From Candidatus Heimdallarchaeota archaeon (GTDB lineage: Archaea; Asgardarchaeota; Heimdallarchaeia; JABLTI01), in the NCBI GenBank assembly GCA_019056785.1, contig DXJV01000085.1, positions 1 to 64,000 of the forward strand: DNA of 64,000 bases, in the 5' to 3' direction. The notes beneath the pieces were generated by a model. That model ran no database searches. It was given only the letters and a program-made list of their open reading frames with translations, and had not been told where the DNA came from. A program made the translations under genes and the position numbers. Positions 63,314-64,000 of this stretch are shown here, one piece after another (positions within the stretch are counted from its first letter, which is position 1; each line of letters opens with the position of its first letter).

Positions 63314-64000
63314 GTGACCTCTGAAATCTATGAGCATAGTTCAATTGTTGCTGCGCATTTAGCTGTGGACATTTGTAATGTTGAGAATTTAAATACCTTG
63401 TACGAAAAACCAGTTGATTTGGCAATCATCGCCCATAAAAAACGCTATGTAAAGCAAAAGCTCTTCGGAAAGATGCTCGATCATTTGGTAGCAAATAATT
63501 ACCTCGAAAAGCAAGGCGAAATCTATTCGCTCATGGAGAAATGGCGCCGGTCCCTCCCTCCCTTGAGTGTCTCGCAAGGTATTTTGCATGAGCAAGGAAT
63601 TTACCAGATTTATCCATTTATGCAAACACTCGCAAAAAATTTTGTTGATATTATTAAAAATGATGTTTCAAAGCTTGAATTGCAGAAATTAATTTATTAC
63701 ATTGATAGTATTGATAGTTCCAAAGGACTCCATAAAATTCGTTCTGAAATCATTTCCGCAACAAATATCAACAGTTCTGTCCAGAGCATTTTGGACATTA
63801 GTTTTGGAATGGGACATAGCGCTATTCAATTAGCCAACACTTTCCCAAAAAGGAATATTTATTCTTTACAGCTTAATCCATTATTTAGTGAAGCTTTTGA
63901 ATATACCATTCAGAAAACGCAAAAGACGAACTTGTCTTATTCCACAAAATATCCTTCTGAACTTCTACAAAAATTAAGAGCAGAAAAAGTCGATGCAATT
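63314..64000 (+). CDS. HTH plus SAM-methyltransferase-like protein, 3' end cut by window
   Basis: From GTG at 63314 the frame is open through base 64000 (229 codons). An in-frame stop lies 9 bases upstream, so a start further left is excluded. The N-terminal ~90 residues look like a winged-helix dimerisation domain (GKMLDHLVANNYLEKQGEIYSL), and near 165-185 there is a methyltransferase motif I (ILDISFGMGHSAIQLA). The layout recalls O-methyltransferases with N-terminal HTH. The C-terminus lies outside the window. Confidence 0.65.
   Translation, partial: MTSEIYEHSSIVAAHLAVDICNVENLNTLYEKPVDLAIIAHKKRYVKQKLFGKMLDHLVANNYLEKQGEIYSLMEKWRRSLPPLSVSQGILHEQGIYQIYPFMQTLAKNFVDIIKNDVSKLELQKLIYYIDSIDSSKGLHKIRSEIISATNINSSVQSILDISFGMGHSAIQLANTFPKRNIYSLQLNPLFSEAFEYTIQKTQKTNLSYSTKYPSELLQKLRAEKVDAI

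Overview
The window is AT-rich archaeal DNA and most likely comes from an Asgard archaeon. The information-processing genes are archaeal in type: aIF2-alpha followed by Nop10, an archaeal asparaginyl-tRNA synthetase, an OB-fold SSB with an acidic tail, and an archaeal-type dUTPase. Alongside them are genes of the kind that mark Asgard genomes: a Roadblock/LC7 protein, a degenerate Arf-like small GTPase, a ParM-type actin homologue, and a membrane/longin-like/methyltransferase fusion. Many genes start with TTG or GTG, and GGTGA or AAGGAG Shine-Dalgarno sequences are common. The exact lineage (a Heimdall-like group is my guess) cannot be fixed from the sequence alone.

1-8.5 kb carries a truncated AsnC/Lrp-type regulator and mostly secreted or surface proteins: a Cys-rich protein, an extracellular caspase-like peptidase, an SGNH-like anchored protein and a large anchored protein with three GATase-like domains. 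An AttH/CrtC-like protein lies among them.

8.7-21.2 kb is a defence island. It begins with an HNH nuclease, a DUF1917 protein, a Dam-type adenine methylase with an unknown partner, and a second DNA methylase. Next comes a reverse-strand trio of a Csa3-like CARF-wHTH regulator, a small CARF-like protein and a PIN-domain nuclease. Divergent from that trio is a tight four-gene operon: a viperin, a large Upf1-like SF1 helicase, an unknown protein and a PLD-family nuclease. The helicase plus PLD pair resembles Mokosh. Linkage to viperin and to an extra conserved-looking subunit looks new. No CRISPR array or cas effector is visible. An extracellular clostripain-like peptidase closes the island on the right.

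23.4-45 kb is mostly metabolism: a LAGLIDADG-like protein, a galactokinase-like GHMP kinase, several SAM methyltransferases, an AttH/CrtC pseudogene with three lesions, a lipoyl-less E2 acyltransferase, a glucoamylase-like GH protein, a TauE/SafE transporter, AsnRS, an ADP-forming acyl-CoA synthetase beta subunit, a two-gene FAD/Fe-S dehydrogenase, a pyruvate kinase and an SDR-type threonine dehydrogenase. Threonine dehydrogenase, Kbl (47-48 kb) and the ADP-forming synthetase together suggest threonine breakdown to glycine and acetyl-CoA with ATP recovery.

45-54.8 kb holds the membrane/longin-like/methyltransferase fusion, kbl, aIF2-alpha/nop10, a tRNA-Gly(CCC) with encoded CCA, AlkD and SSB, dUTPase and a Roadblock protein. 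55-60.9 kb is a compact reverse-strand operon: Arf-like pseudo-GTPase, MoxR-like AAA+, VWA protein, degenerate gluzincin-like peptidase and HEAT-repeat protein. Three of its five products have lost a canonical catalytic or nucleotide-binding residue. I regard this operon and the viperin/helicase/PLD operon as the two best candidates for undescribed systems. The window ends with a PH-like membrane protein, a ParM-like actin and a methyltransferase cut by the right edge.
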